Origin: an uncultured Clostridia bacterium
GTDB lineage: Bacteria > Bacillota > Clostridia > Christensenellales > Aristaeellaceae
Direction of reading: 5' to 3'
NCBI GenBank assembly: GCA_947624355.1
Contig: CANQKI010000017.1
Span: forward strand, 1-32,841
Length of the DNA stretch: 32,841 nucleotides
Every line of letters starts with the position of its first letter. Positions within the stretch are counted from its first letter, which is position 1. Positions 32,574 to 32,841 of the stretch are shown piece by piece. Both the position numbers and the translations under genes were made by a program. The notes beneath the pieces were generated by a model. It worked only from the letters and a program-made list of their open reading frames with translations, did no database searches and was not told where the DNA came from.

Positions 32574-32841
32574 GCAAGCAAACAGTCGGCGGCCTTCAAA
32601 TGCCGTATGCCGTTTCATGCGGATGCACGGACGGAAAAGCCTTTTTTCTGGGCGCGTCAGAGGCCCGGGGCCAGGGTGCGCTGCGTATTGCGGCGGATAC
32701 GCTGACGTGTCGGAAATTATGGGACGGCCCTGGAGGCTGCATGAATTTAATCCAGGATCCCGCACATGACGATATGCTCTGGGGAATTCAGAAATTCTTC
32801 CCGGTATTTGACGCCAGGGAAGCGGAAGTTGTCCGCTTTGT
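32564..32841 (+). CDS. Conserved protein of unknown function, 3' end outside the window
   Basis: The first 92 codons of an open frame that runs off the window end. The ATG at 32564 has GGGAGGAG 7 bp upstream and overlaps the previous gene, so coupled translation is likely. Visible features: MRISKQTVGGLQMPYAVSCG, a WDGPGGCMNLIQDP block, and WGIQKFFPVFDAREAE. The WDGPGG and FFPVF segments remind me of uncharacterised proteins seen beside sugar isomerase-like genes in Firmicutes, perhaps beta-propellers; this is from memory and unverified. No signal peptide is present, so it is probably cytoplasmic. Confidence 0.7.
   Translation, partial: MRISKQTVGGLQMPYAVSCGCTDGKAFFLGASEARGQGALRIAADTLTCRKLWDGPGGCMNLIQDPAHDDMLWGIQKFFPVFDAREAEVVRF

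Overview
The window looks like a chromosomal segment of a GC-rich gut-type Firmicute (class Clostridia). The signs are strong AGGAGG-type ribosome binding sites, CUT1 sugar ABC transporters with no local ATPase, and LacI and AraC sugar regulators. The proteins resemble those of uncultured clostridial gut bacteria. The taxon is inferred from gene content only. No rRNA, tRNA or CRISPR array was seen.

Layout. (1) 85-285 (-): the C-terminal scrap of a tyrosine recombinase. (2) 423-11411 (+): an eight-gene, tightly packed operon for pectin, most likely rhamnogalacturonan I, oligosaccharides. It encodes a GH95 fucosidase/galactosidase, a CE12 acetylesterase, a CE8-CE12 fusion, a GH105 hydrolase, a GH43 enzyme, a beta-lactamase-fold serine hydrolase, a divergent GH105-like protein and a GH28 enzyme. 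None has a visible signal peptide, so the products probably act in the cytoplasm on imported fragments. (3) 11579-12710: a divergent pair, a secreted protein with four CxxCxGxG motifs (-) and a small unknown protein (+), each with a clear promoter. (4) 12842-14661 (-): a PHP-family phosphatase and a LacI regulator, divergent from (5) 14895-18446 (+), a MalE/MalF/MalG-type sugar transporter, followed by a TraX-like membrane protein (18480-19247). (6) 19490-23437 (+): a housekeeping operon of an RlmI-like methyltransferase, an RluA-type pseudouridine synthase, tgt and a flavodiiron protein. It is preceded by a promoter, a palindrome and two 39-bp structured direct repeats. (7) 23428-23994 (-): an NlpC/P60-like peptidase. 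(8) 24063-26276 (-): a membrane-bound AraC-family sensor-regulator, divergent from (9) 26636-32841 (+): a YtcQ/YteP/YtcP-type oligosaccharide transporter with an FAD-dependent oxidoreductase between its binding protein and permeases, then a xylose-isomerase-like TIM-barrel protein and a conserved unknown gene cut by the window end.

How it may work together (inference): one or both transporters import pectin-derived oligosaccharides, and the cytoplasmic enzymes remove methyl, acetyl, fucosyl/galactosyl and arabinosyl/xylosyl groups and cut the galacturonan backbone. GH105 removes the unsaturated uronic acid left by external lyases. The LacI and AraC proteins would sense the sugars. Both transporter operons have a strong hairpin just after the binding-protein gene, a common arrangement for making more binding protein than permease. 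The third transporter operon appears less GC-rich than the pectin operon and may have a different history.
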